Shown here: positions 1 through 9,287 of the stretch, piece by piece
Layout: every line of letters begins with the position of its first letter
Position numbering within the stretch: position 1 is the stretch's first letter
Assembly (NCBI RefSeq): GCF_014201585.1
Contig: NZ_JACHES010000008.1
Location: forward strand, 1-64,000
Direction: 5' to 3'
Source: Anoxybacillus tengchongensis
GTDB taxonomy: Bacteria; Bacillota; Bacilli; Bacillales; Anoxybacillaceae
Length of the DNA stretch: 64,000 bases
Notes under the pieces: model-generated
What the model saw: only the letters and a program-made list of their open reading frames with translations
The model's database searches: none
What the model was told of the DNA's origin: nothing
Translations under genes and position numbers: made by a program

Positions 1-3
1 ATA

Positions 4-17
4 TAAAAGCGCTTACA
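4..17. promoter_or_regulatory. Candidate CcpA operator (cre) at left edge
   Basis: The 14 bases TAAAAGCGCTTACA match the degenerate cre consensus TGWNANCGNTNWCA at 13 of 14 positions and have the usual central GCGC symmetry. The gene it controls lies outside the window. The nearest gene inside, leuS, is over 400 bases away behind its own T-box, so control of a gene to the left is more likely. A ccpA gene is present at 33.4 kb. Confidence 0.5.
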
Positions 18-162
18 TGAAACAAGTCCATAAAACCATATATAACCAATAAAATCGGTCGAGAAAAAAATCTCCCACAAAGTCTTGACTCAAACCCATA
101 CTTGAATACACTTGCAACGTGGACGTAAATTTTTTAAAATAATGTGTATAATGAAATAATGG

Positions 163-375
163 AAATGACGGTGAAAAGGAGTAGTAGTAAACAAATGGCA
201 TGCAGAGAGTTGACGGGTGGTGTGAGTCAACCGAAGTTTGTTTACGAACTCGCCTTGGAGTTGCGTGTGCGAATGAAGTAGCGTGCGCCGTGAATCTGCG
301 TTAATGATGAAAGTGAGCGTACGATTCGTGCGCTAACAAGGGTGGTACCGCGGGAGAATCCTCTCGTCCCTTTTT
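163..375 (+). ncRNA. T-box leader of leuS (leucine)
   Basis: The conserved T-box antiterminator sequence AGGGTGGTACCGCGG lies at 339-353 and is followed by a GGGAGA/TCTCGTCCC terminator stem and a T-run ending near 375. A CTC triplet at 249-251, inside a GAACTCGCC context, is the probable specifier codon and is a Leu codon matching the downstream gene. Uncharged tRNA-Leu would bind and favour read-through into leuS. A TATAAT at 147-152 could be the -10 box, but I see no convincing -35. The 5' boundary is approximate. Apart from the cre-like site, I see nothing supportable in bases 18-140. Confidence 0.93.
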
Positions 376-436
376 GGGATGGGGGGTTTTTTGTTTTTCA
401 TTTTTGTTAAAAATGGATCAAAAGGAGGTTTGTCAC

Positions 437-2854
437 GTGAGTTTTAATCATCGTGAAATCGAGAAAAAATGGCAAAAGTATTGGGAAGAAAATAAAACGT
501 TTCAAACGACAGACGATGACGGAAAGCGAAAGTTTTATGCGCTCGACATGTTCCCGTATCCATCAGGGGCAGGCCTGCACGTTGGTCACCCAGAAGGATA
601 TACAGCAACGGACATTTTAGCGCGCATGAAGCGCATGCAAGGATATAACGTGTTGCATCCAATGGGGTGGGATGCGTTCGGATTACCGGCCGAGCAATAT
701 GCGCTTGATACAGGAAATGACCCAGCTGAATTTACAGAAAAAAATATTAACAACTTCCGCCGTCAAATTAAATCACTCGGTTTTTCATATGACTGGGATC
801 GAGAAGTGAATACAACTGATCCAAACTATTACAAATGGACACAATGGATTTTCTTAAAGTTATATGAAAAAGGATTAGCGTACATGGATGAAGTGCCAGT
901 CAACTGGTGCCCAGCGCTAGGAACAGTATTAGCGAATGAAGAAGTCATTGATGGAAAAAGCGAGCGTGGCGGTCACCCGGTCATTCGTAAGCCGATGAAA
1001 CAATGGATGCTTCGCATTACCGCATATGCCGATCGTTTGCTTGAAGATTTAGAGGAACTTGATTGGCCTGAAAGTATAAAAGAAATGCAACGCAACTGGA
1101 TCGGCCGTTCAGAAGGAGCAAATATTCATTTTCAAGTCGATGGACACGATGAAACGTTTACGGTGTTTACAACGCGTCCAGATACGTTATTTGGTGCAAC
1201 TTACGCCGTGCTTGCCCCTGAACATCCGCTCGTTGAAAAAATTACAACACCTGAGCAAAAAGAAGCAGTTGAAGCTTATTTAAAACAAATTCAAAGCAAA
1301 AGCGATCTTGAGCGCACCGATTTAGCGAAAGAAAAAACAGGTGTATTTACCGGAGCATATGCGATCAACCCAGCCAATGGGGAAAAGTTGCCGATTTGGA
1401 TCGCAGATTACGTGTTAATGGGCTACGGTACAGGCGCCATTATGGCAGTGCCAGCGCATGATGAACGCGATTATGAATTTGCGAAAAAATTCAATTTGCC
1501 GATTAAACAGGTCGTTGCCGGTGGTGATATTTCAAAAGAAGCATACACAGGCGACGGGGAACATGTGAACTCTGATTTCTTAAACGGTTTAAATAAAGAA
1601 GAAGCAACGAAAAAAATGATCGAATGGCTAGAGGCCAACGGAAAAGGTGAGAAAAAAGTTTCGTATCGCCTTCGCGATTGGCTATTTAGCCGCCAACGTT
1701 ATTGGGGCGAACCAATTCCAATTATTCATTGGGAAGACGGTACGATGACGCCAGTGCCAGAAGAAGAATTGCCGCTTGTGTTGCCGAAAACAGATGAAAT
1801 TAAACCATCAGGAACAGGTGAATCACCGCTTGCGAACATCGAAGAGTGGGTGAACGTTGTTGACCCGAAAACAGGCAAAAAAGGTCGCCGTGAAACGAAT
1901 ACGATGCCACAGTGGGCAGGAAGCTGCTGGTATTATTTACGCTATATTGATCCGCATAACGATAAGCAATTGGCTGACCCTAAAAAATTAGAAAAATGGT
2001 TGCCTGTCGACATTTATATTGGTGGGGCAGAACATGCGGTATTGCATTTGTTATATGCGCGTTTTTGGCATAAGTTTTTATACGATATTGGCGTTGTGCC
2101 AACAAAAGAACCGTTCCAAAAACTATTTAACCAAGGAATGATTCTTGGGGAAAATAATGAAAAAATGAGCAAATCAAAAGGAAATGTTGTCAATCCAGAC
2201 GATATTGTTGAAAGTCATGGCGCTGACACGTTGCGTTTGTACGAAATGTTTATGGGTCCTTTAGAAGCATCGATTGCATGGTCGACAAAAGGACTTGACG
2301 GTGCACGTCGCTTCTTAGATCGTGTATGGCGTCTATTTGTTGAAGAAGACGGTCAATTAAATCCGAAAATCGTTGACAATCCAGAAACAGATACGCTTGA
2401 ACGCGTATATCATCAAACGGTGAAAAAAGTAACAGAAGATTACGAAGCGCTTCGTTTCAATACAGCGATTTCACAATTAATGGTATTTATTAATGAAGCA
2501 TATAAAGCGCCTGTATTGCCAAAAGTGTATATGGAAGGATTTGTAAAATTGTTGTCGCCAGTTTGCCCACATATTGCAGAAGAGCTATGGGAAAAGCTTG
2601 GACATAACAATACGATCGCATATGAAGCTTGGCCAGCATACGATGAAGCGAAATTAGTCGAAGATGAAGTCGAAATCGTCATTCAAGTGAACGGAAAAGT
2701 GCGTGCGAAATTGCACGTGCCAGCTGATGCAACGAAAGAACAACTTGAGCAATTGGCGATGGAAGACGAAAAAATTAAAGAACAAATTGAAGGAAAAACG
2801 GTGCGTAAAGTGATCGCTGTGCCGGGCAAATTAGTCAACATTGTTGCAAATTAA
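437..2854 (+). CDS. leuS: Leucine--tRNA ligase
   Basis: Class I aminoacyl-tRNA synthetase charging tRNA-Leu in the cytoplasm. The 805-residue protein has the HIGH signature as HVGHPEGY near the N-terminus and the KMSKS loop as KMSKSKGN in the C-terminal half. Between them lies the CP1 editing domain that hydrolyses mischarged tRNA (the [11 protein letters not shown] region is typical), and an anticodon-binding domain follows. The GTG at 437 is chosen because AAAGGAGG lies just upstream and [12 protein letters not shown] is the usual family N-terminus; an upstream in-frame extension would run through the T-box terminator. Expression is controlled by the T-box leader, and the gene ends at a strong terminator. 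Confidence 0.98.
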   Translation: MSFNHREIEKKWQKYWEENKTFQTTDDDGKRKFYALDMFPYPSGAGLHVGHPEGYTATDILARMKRMQGYNVLHPMGWDAFGLPAEQYALDTGNDPAEFTEKNINNFRRQIKSLGFSYDWDREVNTTDPNYYKWTQWIFLKLYEKGLAYMDEVPVNWCPALGTVLANEEVIDGKSERGGHPVIRKPMKQWMLRITAYADRLLEDLEELDWPESIKEMQRNWIGRSEGANIHFQVDGHDETFTVFTTRPDTLFGATYAVLAPEHPLVEKITTPEQKEAVEAYLKQIQSKSDLERTDLAKEKTGVFTGAYAINPANGEKLPIWIADYVLMGYGTGAIMAVPAHDERDYEFAKKFNLPIKQVVAGGDISKEAYTGDGEHVNSDFLNGLNKEEATKKMIEWLEANGKGEKKVSYRLRDWLFSRQRYWGEPIPIIHWEDGTMTPVPEEELPLVLPKTDEIKPSGTGESPLANIEEWVNVVDPKTGKKGRRETNTMPQWAGSCWYYLRYIDPHNDKQLADPKKLEKWLPVDIYIGGAEHAVLHLLYARFWHKFLYDIGVVPTKEPFQKLFNQGMILGENNEKMSKSKGNVVNPDDIVESHGADTLRLYEMFMGPLEASIAWSTKGLDGARRFLDRVWRLFVEEDGQLNPKIVDNPETDTLERVYHQTVKKVTEDYEALRFNTAISQLMVFINEAYKAPVLPKVYMEGFVKLLSPVCPHIAEELWEKLGHNNTIAYEAWPAYDEAKLVEDEVEIVIQVNGKVRAKLHVPADATKEQLEQLAMEDEKIKEQIEGKTVRKVIAVPGKLVNIVAN

Positions 2855-2860
2855 TCGTGA

Positions 2861-2896
2861 AAAAAGCCTCTCACATATGCGGTGAGAGGCTTTCAT
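2861..2896 (+). terminator. leuS terminator
   Basis: Hairpin with arms AAGCCTCTCAC and GTGAGAGGCTT around a short loop, ending in TTTC. It separates leuS from the rhodanese gene. Confidence 0.85.
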
Positions 2897-2916
2897 TAAG
2901 AGAAAGGAAGAGATAG

Positions 2917-3213
2917 ATGAAAGAAATGACAGCAGCACAATTAAAACAAATGATGCAATCAGGTAAGCGTGTTCATGTGATTGACGTGCGCGAAGAGGAA
3001 GAAGTGATTTTTGGAATGATCCCGTCAGCTATTCATATAAAAATGGGCGATATTCCTAAGCGACTAGACGAACTAGATAAAAATGAAACGTATATGATTA
3101 TTTGTCGTTCTGGCGTTCGAAGCGAACATGTTTGTCGCTATTTAGAGGCGCATGGTTATGATGTATGCAACATTGTCGATGGCATGCTCGGGTGGGAAGG
3201 CGAACTTGTATAA
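2917..3213 (+). CDS. Single-domain rhodanese-like sulfurtransferase
   Basis: A 98-residue single rhodanese domain. The active-site loop is CRSGVRS with the catalytic cysteine at residue 63, and the IDVREEEE motif typical of rhodaneses is near residue 22. Such proteins carry a persulfide and pass sulfur between partners; the partner cannot be read from sequence. It matches the B. subtilis YtwF type in size and position (recalled, not checked). It has its own ribosome binding site (AAAGGAAGAG) behind the leuS terminator. The nifZ/thiI sulfur-transfer genes are far away at 51-53 kb, so a link to them is only possible. Confidence 0.88.
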   Translation: MKEMTAAQLKQMMQSGKRVHVIDVREEEEVIFGMIPSAIHIKMGDIPKRLDELDKNETYMIICRSGVRSEHVCRYLEAHGYDVCNIVDGMLGWEGELV

Positions 3214-3245
3214 TGGAAGCAAAAATGTAGCGAAAGTGATCGCTT

Positions 3246-3286
3246 AAACCAATAAGATCGCTTGATCGGCGATCTTATTGGTTTGC
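3246..3286. terminator. Bidirectional terminator between rhodanese gene and ytfP
   Basis: Perfect 16-bp stem with arms at 3246-3261 and 3269-3284 (AAACCAATAAGATCGC and its complement). It lies between convergent genes and includes the stop codon of the minus-strand gene. Confidence 0.75.
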
Positions 3287-4540
3287 ATATATGGCTGCAT
3301 GCATGCCGGCAAGCCGCCCGGTCACAAGGGCAGCGGTAATATTATAGCCGCCCGTATAACCATGAATGTCTAAAATTTCTCCGCAAAAATAAAGACCTTT
3401 CATCAGCTTAGATGCCATTTCTTTTGGGTGGACTTCTTTGACGGATACTCCTCCACCTGTGACGAACGCTTTTTCAAGCGGCAATGTGCCATGTACGGAA
3501 AAAGAAAATTTTTTAAATAAGGCAACAAACGTCCGCACTTTGTCATGGCTTAACGTGCTTGCGACCGTTTGTGGATCAATGGTTGCTTGCTCGAGTAAAA
3601 ACAATACATATCGCTCTGGAAGAGAAATCGTCGCTTTAACAATAGTTTTTATCGTTTTTTTCGGCTCTTCTTTCATGGCGCGCACAATACGTTGAAATAA
3701 TGTCTCTTCTTTTTCATCTGGCAACGCATCAATCACCATGGTCACAGCAGATTGTTTTTTTAACTGTTTCACAACAAATTGGCTACATCGTAAGGCAGCA
3801 GGTCCTGAAATACCGAAATGCGTAAAAATCATATCCATTCGGTGTGTGACGGTTGGTTTTCTTTTTTCGTTGAATACGCTTAATGCAACATCACGCAATG
3901 ATAGTCCTTGTAACGTTCGCTTTTGAATAAATGGCTCATGTGAAATAATCGGCACTTCCGTTGGAAATAGCTCTGTAATTGTATGTCCCGCTTTTTCTGC
4001 CCATGCGTAACCGTCGCCTGTCGAACCGGTATGTGGCACAGATTTGCCACCAACCGCAACGACAACCGCTTTTGCTCGAATCATTTCCCCAGTTTGCAGC
4101 GTCACTCCATATACGGATCCATCTTTATATTCAATGTCTTTGACAGGCGTATGAACGCGAATGTCAACGCGCAATCGTTTTAACTCGCGAAGAAGGGCTT
4201 GTACGACAGATTGCGCACTATCGCTCACCGGGAACATACGACCGTGGTCTTCTTCTTTTAACGGAACACCGAGTCGTTCAAAAAAACGAATAATATCTTC
4301 ATTATTAAACATTGAAAATGCGCCATATAAAAAACGACCGTTCCCTGGAATATGTTGAATGAGTTCATCGATCGGCTTTCGATTCGTCACATTGCAACGC
4401 CCACCGCCTGAAATGGCTAATTTTCGTCCGAGTTTGTCCCCTTTATCAATAAGGAGGACACGTCCGCCTTGTTCTCCAGCAGCGATGGCTGCCATTAATC
4501 CTGACGGTCCTCCACCGATGACTACAACATCATATGCCAT
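3275..4540 (-). CDS. ytfP: FAD-dependent oxidoreductase of the HI0933/BaiN family
   Basis: A 421-residue flavoprotein. The N-terminal dinucleotide-binding motif [13 protein letters not shown] is followed by [10 protein letters not shown], the family signature, and the C-terminal [10 protein letters not shown] segment closes the FAD site. The substrate is not known from sequence; relatives are annotated as NAD(P)/FAD oxidoreductases or flavin-dependent reductases. I chose the ATG at 4540 because AAAGGA lies 10 bases upstream; a GTG three codons earlier would leave no room for a ribosome binding site. It diverges from ytgP, as in the B. subtilis ytfP/ytgP pair (recalled). Confidence 0.9.
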   Translation of the reverse strand: MAYDVVVIGGGPSGLMAAIAAGEQGGRVLLIDKGDKLGRKLAISGGGRCNVTNRKPIDELIQHIPGNGRFLYGAFSMFNNEDIIRFFERLGVPLKEEDHGRMFPVSDSAQSVVQALLRELKRLRVDIRVHTPVKDIEYKDGSVYGVTLQTGEMIRAKAVVVAVGGKSVPHTGSTGDGYAWAEKAGHTITELFPTEVPIISHEPFIQKRTLQGLSLRDVALSVFNEKRKPTVTHRMDMIFTHFGISGPAALRCSQFVVKQLKKQSAVTMVIDALPDEKEETLFQRIVRAMKEEPKKTIKTIVKATISLPERYVLFLLEQATIDPQTVASTLSHDKVRTFVALFKKFSFSVHGTLPLEKAFVTGGGVSVKEVHPKEMASKLMKGLYFCGEILDIHGYTGGYNITAALVTGRLAGMHAAIYANQ

Positions 4541-4640
4541 CACTTTCACGTCCTTTCTGTTATGATTATAATGATTTTATGTAAAAGAAAAAAGTGTGCT
4601 AAAATAAGTGAAGCAATGAATCCGTTAAGGAAGGGATAAC

Positions 4641-6266
4641 ATGTCATCATCAAAGTTATTGCGAGGAACATTTATTTTAACGGGGGGCGTGTTTTTGTCG
4701 CGCATATTAGGGCTTATATACGTCTTCCCGTTTTACCAACTTGTTGGTAAGCAAGGAGGAGCACTTTATTCTTACGGTTACGTTCCATACACACTATTTA
4801 TTAGCATCGCAACGATGGGAGTGCCGCTTGCAGTATCCAAATTTGTCTCGAAATACAATGCACTTGGGGAATATGCGATTGGACGAAAGTTGTTTCGTTC
4901 AGGGATCATGTTAATGGCGGTCACCGGTTTTCTCGCTTGGCTTATTTTATATATGAGTGCACCACTATTAGCACCGTTTGTTGTCAATGATGACGGACAC
5001 GGCAACTCGATTGCCGATGTTACTTCTGTTATTCGCGCGGTTAGTTTCGCTTTATTGCTTGTGCCGATGATGAGTTTAATTCGCGGCTTTTTTCAAGGGC
5101 ATGAATCAATGGGACCGACAGCGTTGTCTCAAGTTATCGAACAGCTTGTCCGCATCGTCTTTTTGCTTGCAGGTAGCTATATTGTTTTACGTATTTTCGA
5201 CGGTTCACTTGTGGCTGCCATTCAAGTGGCAACGTTTGCTGCCTTTATTGGCGCTGTCGGTGGACTAGCTGTTTTATTCATATACTGGTTTAAGCGAAAA
5301 TCGTTTTTAGATGAACTATTAAAGCAAGATCGTGGCACGATCCATATGTCGTTAAAACATATGTATAAAGAACTGATCGCCTATGCAGCTCCGTTTGCTT
5401 TTGTTGGTTTGGCGATGCCGTTATATCAGCTTATTGATCAATTTACATTTAACAAAGCGATGGCAAGTATCGGGCTCGGTGCGGTTTCAGAGGACGCATA
5501 CGGCATTTTTAATGTATGGGCGCAAAAGCTAGTTATTATTCCAGTCACGTTAGCAACGTCGTTTAGTTTAACGCTTATTCCGACGATTACGAAAGCATAT
5601 GTACAAGGGGAAAGCAAGCGGTTACGAAAGTATTTAAACGATACGTTTCAAGTTGTTATGTTTATTACGATGCCTGCAGTCATTGGTATGGCGCTTTTAT
5701 CTGAATACGTATACGCAGCTTTTTACAGCTATGATCCACTCGGAACAGAAGTGTTACGAGCATATGCGCCAACGGCGATTTTCTTTGCTTTATTTTCTGT
5801 GACAGCTGCTATTTTGCAAGGGATTAATAAACAAAAATTTACTGTGATCAGTTTAACGATCGGGCTGTTGTTTAAATTATTTTTTAACTACATATTTATC
5901 GTCTCGTTTGAAACGATGGGAGCCATTTTAGCGACGACAATCGGATATGCATTGTCAGTTGGGTTAAACTTATGGGTCATCCAACGTTATACAAATTATC
6001 GTTATCATTTTGTCGCCAAGCGTATATTGTTTATGGGGATTTTGACGGCGATTATGTGCGCTGCTGTTTGGCCGAGTGCAAAGCTGATGGATCGTCTTCT
6101 TCATTACAATGGAAGCATGATTCAATCGGTGATCATTGTTGCATTTGGTGGACTCATTGGGGTGGCTGTTTATTTTTATTTAAGTGAACGGTCGAACTTG
6201 TTATATGCTTTATTTGGAAACCGTTTTTCATTTTTACGGAAAAAAGAAAAGAAGGCTGTGTCATAG
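4641..6266 (+). CDS. ytgP: MurJ/SpoVB-family polysaccharide flippase
   Basis: A 541-residue polytopic membrane protein of the MATE-like MVF/polysaccharide exporter superfamily with about 14 hydrophobic segments. The N-terminus LLRGTFILTGGVFLSRILGL is typical of SpoVB/YtgP proteins. The B. subtilis YtgP (MurJ) flips lipid II across the membrane for peptidoglycan synthesis, and this protein matches it in size and position. The C-terminus is strongly basic (RKKEKKAVS). Start ATG 4641 follows GGAAGGG. A possible -10 (TGCTAAAAT, extended form) lies about 40 bases upstream. Confidence 0.9.
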   Translation: MSSSKLLRGTFILTGGVFLSRILGLIYVFPFYQLVGKQGGALYSYGYVPYTLFISIATMGVPLAVSKFVSKYNALGEYAIGRKLFRSGIMLMAVTGFLAWLILYMSAPLLAPFVVNDDGHGNSIADVTSVIRAVSFALLLVPMMSLIRGFFQGHESMGPTALSQVIEQLVRIVFLLAGSYIVLRIFDGSLVAAIQVATFAAFIGAVGGLAVLFIYWFKRKSFLDELLKQDRGTIHMSLKHMYKELIAYAAPFAFVGLAMPLYQLIDQFTFNKAMASIGLGAVSEDAYGIFNVWAQKLVIIPVTLATSFSLTLIPTITKAYVQGESKRLRKYLNDTFQVVMFITMPAVIGMALLSEYVYAAFYSYDPLGTEVLRAYAPTAIFFALFSVTAAILQGINKQKFTVISLTIGLLFKLFFNYIFIVSFETMGAILATTIGYALSVGLNLWVIQRYTNYRYHFVAKRILFMGILTAIMCAAVWPSAKLMDRLLHYNGSMIQSVIIVAFGGLIGVAVYFYLSERSNLLYALFGNRFSFLRKKEKKAVS

Positions 6267-6280
6267 CCTTCTTCTTTCTA
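6249..6280 (+). terminator. ytgP terminator
   Basis: Arms AAGAAGGCT and AGCCTTCTT around the ytgP stop codon, followed by CTTTC. It may serve both convergent genes. Confidence 0.7.
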
Positions 6281-6281
6281 T

Positions 6282-6542
6282 CTAGAAGTCGCTGCTAAAT
6301 GGAAATCCGAGTTGGCGCTCAACGCGTTGGAGACGTCGATTTAAATTGTTAATTTGTTGTTGTTGGCGCTCTGTTATGCGCTCAAGGCGATCGATTCGAC
6401 GCTCAAGTGAGCCGCTTGGAAAACCTGGTGTTCCTGGAAATCCTGGTGTGCCCGGAAATCCACTTGGAACCCCTGGCATAAACGGGGTACCCCCGTAATA
6501 AGGCATGCCTGGCATTTGTTGCTGTTGTTGGCGTTCATCCAT
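6282..6542 (-). CDS. Small Gln/Pro/Gly-rich protein with C-terminal coiled coil
   Basis: An 86-residue protein of unknown function. It starts with DERQQQQQ, continues with a Pro/Gly-rich stretch containing the repeated unit GFPGTP (about residues 29-43), and ends in a coiled coil rich in Arg and Gln with leucine-type spacing (LERRIDRLERI onward). There is no signal peptide or membrane segment. The ATG at 6542 is preceded by AAAGGAG; a longer upstream frame is not supported. Composition resembles small spore-coat proteins of Bacillaceae, but that is only a guess. It lies alone between ytgP and the pseudouridine synthase gene. Confidence 0.7.
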   Translation of the reverse strand: MDERQQQQQMPGMPYYGGTPFMPGVPSGFPGTPGFPGTPGFPSGSLERRIDRLERITERQQQQINNLNRRLQRVERQLGFPFSSDF

Positions 6543-6648
6543 TTGGAAAACTCCTTTCGCTTTAATTGTTACGTAGGCAGTATATGTGACAGTAGACATC
6601 GGTGTATGGACGAACGCCTAAAAATGAAAAACATTTGGAGGGATTGTA

Positions 6649-7371
6649 GTGCTACGAATTGATAAATTATTAGCTAACATGGGATATGGAACGAGAAAAG
6701 AAGTAAAAAAGCTGTTGAAAGCAGGCGTAGTTAAAGTCGATGGAACGATCGTTAAAGATGCAAAAATACATGTCGATCCAAAAGCGCAGGTTGTTACTGT
6801 ATGGGAAGAAGAAGTGGAGTATAAACCGTTTATTTACTTAATGATGAACAAGCCAAAAGGAGTCATTTCAGCGACGGAAGATGCGGTGGAAGAAACGGTT
6901 GTTGATTTGTTAGAAGAGGAAGATCGGATTTTTGATCCATTCCCGGTCGGACGACTTGACAAAGATACGGAAGGGTTATTGTTGTTAACAAACGATGGAC
7001 AACTTGCCCATCAGTTGTTGTCACCAAAAAAACATGTCCCGAAAACGTATGAAGCGATTATTGATGGGGAAGTCACGGAAGCGGATGTTGCTGCATTTCA
7101 GCGCGGTGTTGTGCTTGATGATGGATATGAAACAAAACCGGCAGAGCTTGTCATTATCCGTTCCGGTTTGCGCTCGGATGTTCAGGTTACGATTACAGAA
7201 GGGAAGTTTCATCAAATTAAACGAATGTTTCAAGCGATCGGTAAACGTGTTGTTTATTTAAAACGTATTCAAATGGGACCCATACCGCTTGATGAAACGT
7301 TAGAACCGGGAGAGTACCGCGAATTGACAGATGAAGAAATTGCTTTATTAAAGGGAGAGGACAAAAAATAG
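6649..7371 (+). CDS. ytzG: RsuA-family 16S rRNA pseudouridine synthase
   Basis: 240 residues. An N-terminal S4 RNA-binding domain (MLRIDKLLANMGYGTRKEVK) is followed by the pseudouridine synthase catalytic domain with GRLDKDTEGLLLLTNDG; the Asp in GRLD is the catalytic residue. RsuA enzymes isomerise one uridine of 16S rRNA (U516 in E. coli numbering). The GTG start at 6649 follows TTGGAGGGATT. The substrate is assigned by family rather than by any specific motif; an RluB/RluE-like 23S target is less likely. Confidence 0.92.
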   Translation: MLRIDKLLANMGYGTRKEVKKLLKAGVVKVDGTIVKDAKIHVDPKAQVVTVWEEEVEYKPFIYLMMNKPKGVISATEDAVEETVVDLLEEEDRIFDPFPVGRLDKDTEGLLLLTNDGQLAHQLLSPKKHVPKTYEAIIDGEVTEADVAAFQRGVVLDDGYETKPAELVIIRSGLRSDVQVTITEGKFHQIKRMFQAIGKRVVYLKRIQMGPIPLDETLEPGEYRELTDEEIALLKGEDKK

Positions 7372-7397
7372 GAACCTGCATCGCTCAGGTTCCGTCT
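7371..7397 (+). terminator. Hairpin after the pseudouridine synthase gene
   Basis: Arms GGAACCTG (7371-7378) and CAGGTTCC (7386-7393). The T-run after it is poor, so termination may be weak. Confidence 0.5.
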
Positions 7398-7409
7398 ATA
7401 TACATTTCA

Positions 7410-7631
7410 TTATGACGACATCTTCACTCTTTTTTTAGTTGTTGTCCATTTACCTTTGCTAGGGCTGTGAATTAAGTCGTTGTATGCTAACACGTTTAAA
7501 TCCCGCTGAATCGTTCGTGGAGTAATACCAAATTCGTCCACGAGCTCTTGCGTTGTCACTGTTCCTCTCTCATTAATGAACATGTAGACGGACTTAATAC
7601 GGGTTAGCATGCGATCGGTAGATGGTTTCAA
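7410..7631 (-). CDS. ytzE: Small DeoR-type HTH regulator
   Basis: A 73-residue protein that is almost only a DeoR-type winged helix: TTQELVDEFGITPRTIQRDLNVL is the recognition region. There is no sensor domain, so no ligand can be proposed. The frame is open further upstream, but I place the start at TTG 7631, preceded by AGGGAG at 7 bases; this gives the length of the B. subtilis YtzE protein (recalled). It lies next to and divergent from pepV, so it could act on that promoter; this is inference. Confidence 0.82.
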   Translation of the reverse strand: MKPSTDRMLTRIKSVYMFINERGTVTTQELVDEFGITPRTIQRDLNVLAYNDLIHSPSKGKWTTTKKRVKMSS

Positions 7632-7804
7632 ATGATCACTCCCTATCGTCACATCATTCGCATGGTACAACAAAGATGAAAAACTAGATGTCTCACTATT
7701 TATTTTACACGAAAGTATAAGAAAAATGCTATAAATTTGCTGAATTTTACACAATATTTACACAATTAATACCATATTTTTCTTAAGGAAAGGTGAAAGT
7801 GACG

Positions 7805-9202
7805 ATGAATATGAACTGGATGGAAGAAGTAAAAAAGCGAGAAAAAGTCCTTTTGCAAGATTTACAAACATTTTTGCGCATTCCAAGCGTACGTAATGAA
7901 CAAACAGCGACGAAAGAAGCTCCGCTAGGAAAAGAAGTGTATGAAGCGCTTTGTTACATGCTAAAACGCGGGGAAGAAGAAGGATTTGTTGTGAAAAATG
8001 TAGACGGATTAGCCGGACACATTGAAATGGGTGATGGAGAAGAGATTGTTGGGATTTTATGTCATGTTGACGTTGTTCCCGCTGGTGACGGTTGGACATT
8101 TGATCCGTTTGGGGCAACGATTGTCGATGGGAAAATTTATGCACGTGGTGCTTTAGATGATAAAGGTCCGACGATTGCTGCATTTTATGCGATGAAAATT
8201 GTGAAAGAGCTAGGGCTCCCACTATCTAAGCGTGTACGCATGATTATTGGAACAGATGAGGAAAGCGATTGGCAATGTGTCGAACGATATTTTCAAACGG
8301 AGCCCATGCCGACGCTTGGCTTTGCGCCAGATGCTGACTTTCCGATTATTTACGCTGAAAAAGGGATTGCCGACTTTGATCTTATTCAACAGCCAATGAA
8401 TAAGCAAGCACATGATTGTGTTCTTCTTTCGTTTCAAGCTGGCCGTCGATACAATATGGTTCCAGATTTTGCGGAAGCTGTTTTGCGAAATGGAAACGAC
8501 ATAAAAGATCGTTTTCTCACATTTTTACGTTCGCATACGCTTGAAGGTGAGGTGCATGTAGATGGCGAAACGTTGAAGTTATCCCTTCGAGGTGTTTCTG
8601 CTCACGGTATGGAACCGAACAACGGAGTAAATGCAGGGCTATGGCTTACAAAATTTTTGGTGAATGAAGCACTTGATCCACAAGCAAATGAATTTGTCCG
8701 TTTTGTTTCTCAATACTTTTATGGAGATACGCGCGGACAGCAATTAGGGGTTGCGCATACAAATGAGGAACTAGGTGATTTGACGATTAATGTCGGTGTT
8801 CTTTCATATACAAGTGAACACGGGGGAAAGATCGGCATTAATTTGCGCTATCCTGTGACGAGCGACATTGCACATACGAAAGAGGCGATCGAGCGAGTAG
8901 CAAACCGTCATCACTTTACGTTAACAAACTTTTCTCATTCTTCACCACATTATGTCGCAAAAAACCATCCGCTCGTGCAAACATTGCAACGTGTTTACGA
9001 AGAACAGACGGGCGAACGGGCATCGTTGCTTGCGATTGGCGGTGGGACATATGCGCGTTCTTTACAAGCGGGAGTGGCGTTTGGTCCGCTATTTCCGAAT
9101 CGTCCAGATGTGGCACACCAAAAAGATGAGTACATGTTTATTGATGATTTGGTTAAAGCAACAGCTATTTACGCTCAAGCTATTTATGAGTTAGCAAAAT
9201 GA
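7805..9202 (+). CDS. pepV: Dipeptidase PepV (M20 family)
   Basis: A 465-residue zinc metallopeptidase of the M20 family that cleaves dipeptides in the cytoplasm. Visible metal-site motifs are CHVDVVPAGDGW (metal His and Asp), ARGALDDKGP, the catalytic pair in GTDEESDW, and a late His in the VAHQKDEY segment. The insertion with SAHGMEPNNG forms the lid/dimerisation domain. I place the start at ATG 7805, about 9 bases after AAAGGTG; a GTG four codons upstream overlaps the ribosome binding site. It corresponds to the B. subtilis YtjP type. Confidence 0.92.
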   Translation: MNMNWMEEVKKREKVLLQDLQTFLRIPSVRNEQTATKEAPLGKEVYEALCYMLKRGEEEGFVVKNVDGLAGHIEMGDGEEIVGILCHVDVVPAGDGWTFDPFGATIVDGKIYARGALDDKGPTIAAFYAMKIVKELGLPLSKRVRMIIGTDEESDWQCVERYFQTEPMPTLGFAPDADFPIIYAEKGIADFDLIQQPMNKQAHDCVLLSFQAGRRYNMVPDFAEAVLRNGNDIKDRFLTFLRSHTLEGEVHVDGETLKLSLRGVSAHGMEPNNGVNAGLWLTKFLVNEALDPQANEFVRFVSQYFYGDTRGQQLGVAHTNEELGDLTINVGVLSYTSEHGGKIGINLRYPVTSDIAHTKEAIERVANRHHFTLTNFSHSSPHYVAKNHPLVQTLQRVYEEQTGERASLLAIGGGTYARSLQAGVAFGPLFPNRPDVAHQKDEYMFIDDLVKATAIYAQAIYELAK

Positions 9203-9227
9203 CAGTTTCCAAAAATATGTTATAATG

Positions 9228-9257
9228 AAAAGTGCCGTCGATCATGACGGTACTTTT
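9228..9257 (+). terminator. pepV terminator or leader hairpin of the MFS gene
   Basis: AAAAGTGCCGTC pairs with GACGGTACTTTT with one mismatch inside the stem. A TATAAT at 9221-9226 lies directly before it, with ATGACA 16 bases upstream (9199-9204), so the hairpin could sit at the very 5' end of the next transcript. Confidence 0.6.
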
Positions 9258-9287
9258 CGTCATTTTATATCGATATGGGGGATTTTT

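Noticed and set aside
13-201. Open frame of 62 codons on the minus strand at the left edge
   Set aside because: It has no convincing ribosome binding site, overlaps the leuS promoter/T-box start, and its composition is biased to aromatic residues as in random AT-rich DNA.
3229-3243. cre-like sequence AGTGATCGCTTAAA
   Set aside because: It lies at the 3' end of the rhodanese gene beside a terminator, far from any promoter, and misses two consensus positions.
7758-8222. 154-codon minus-strand frame inside pepV
   Set aside because: It is a shadow of the pepV coding sequence; pepV has full metal-site motifs in the correct frame.
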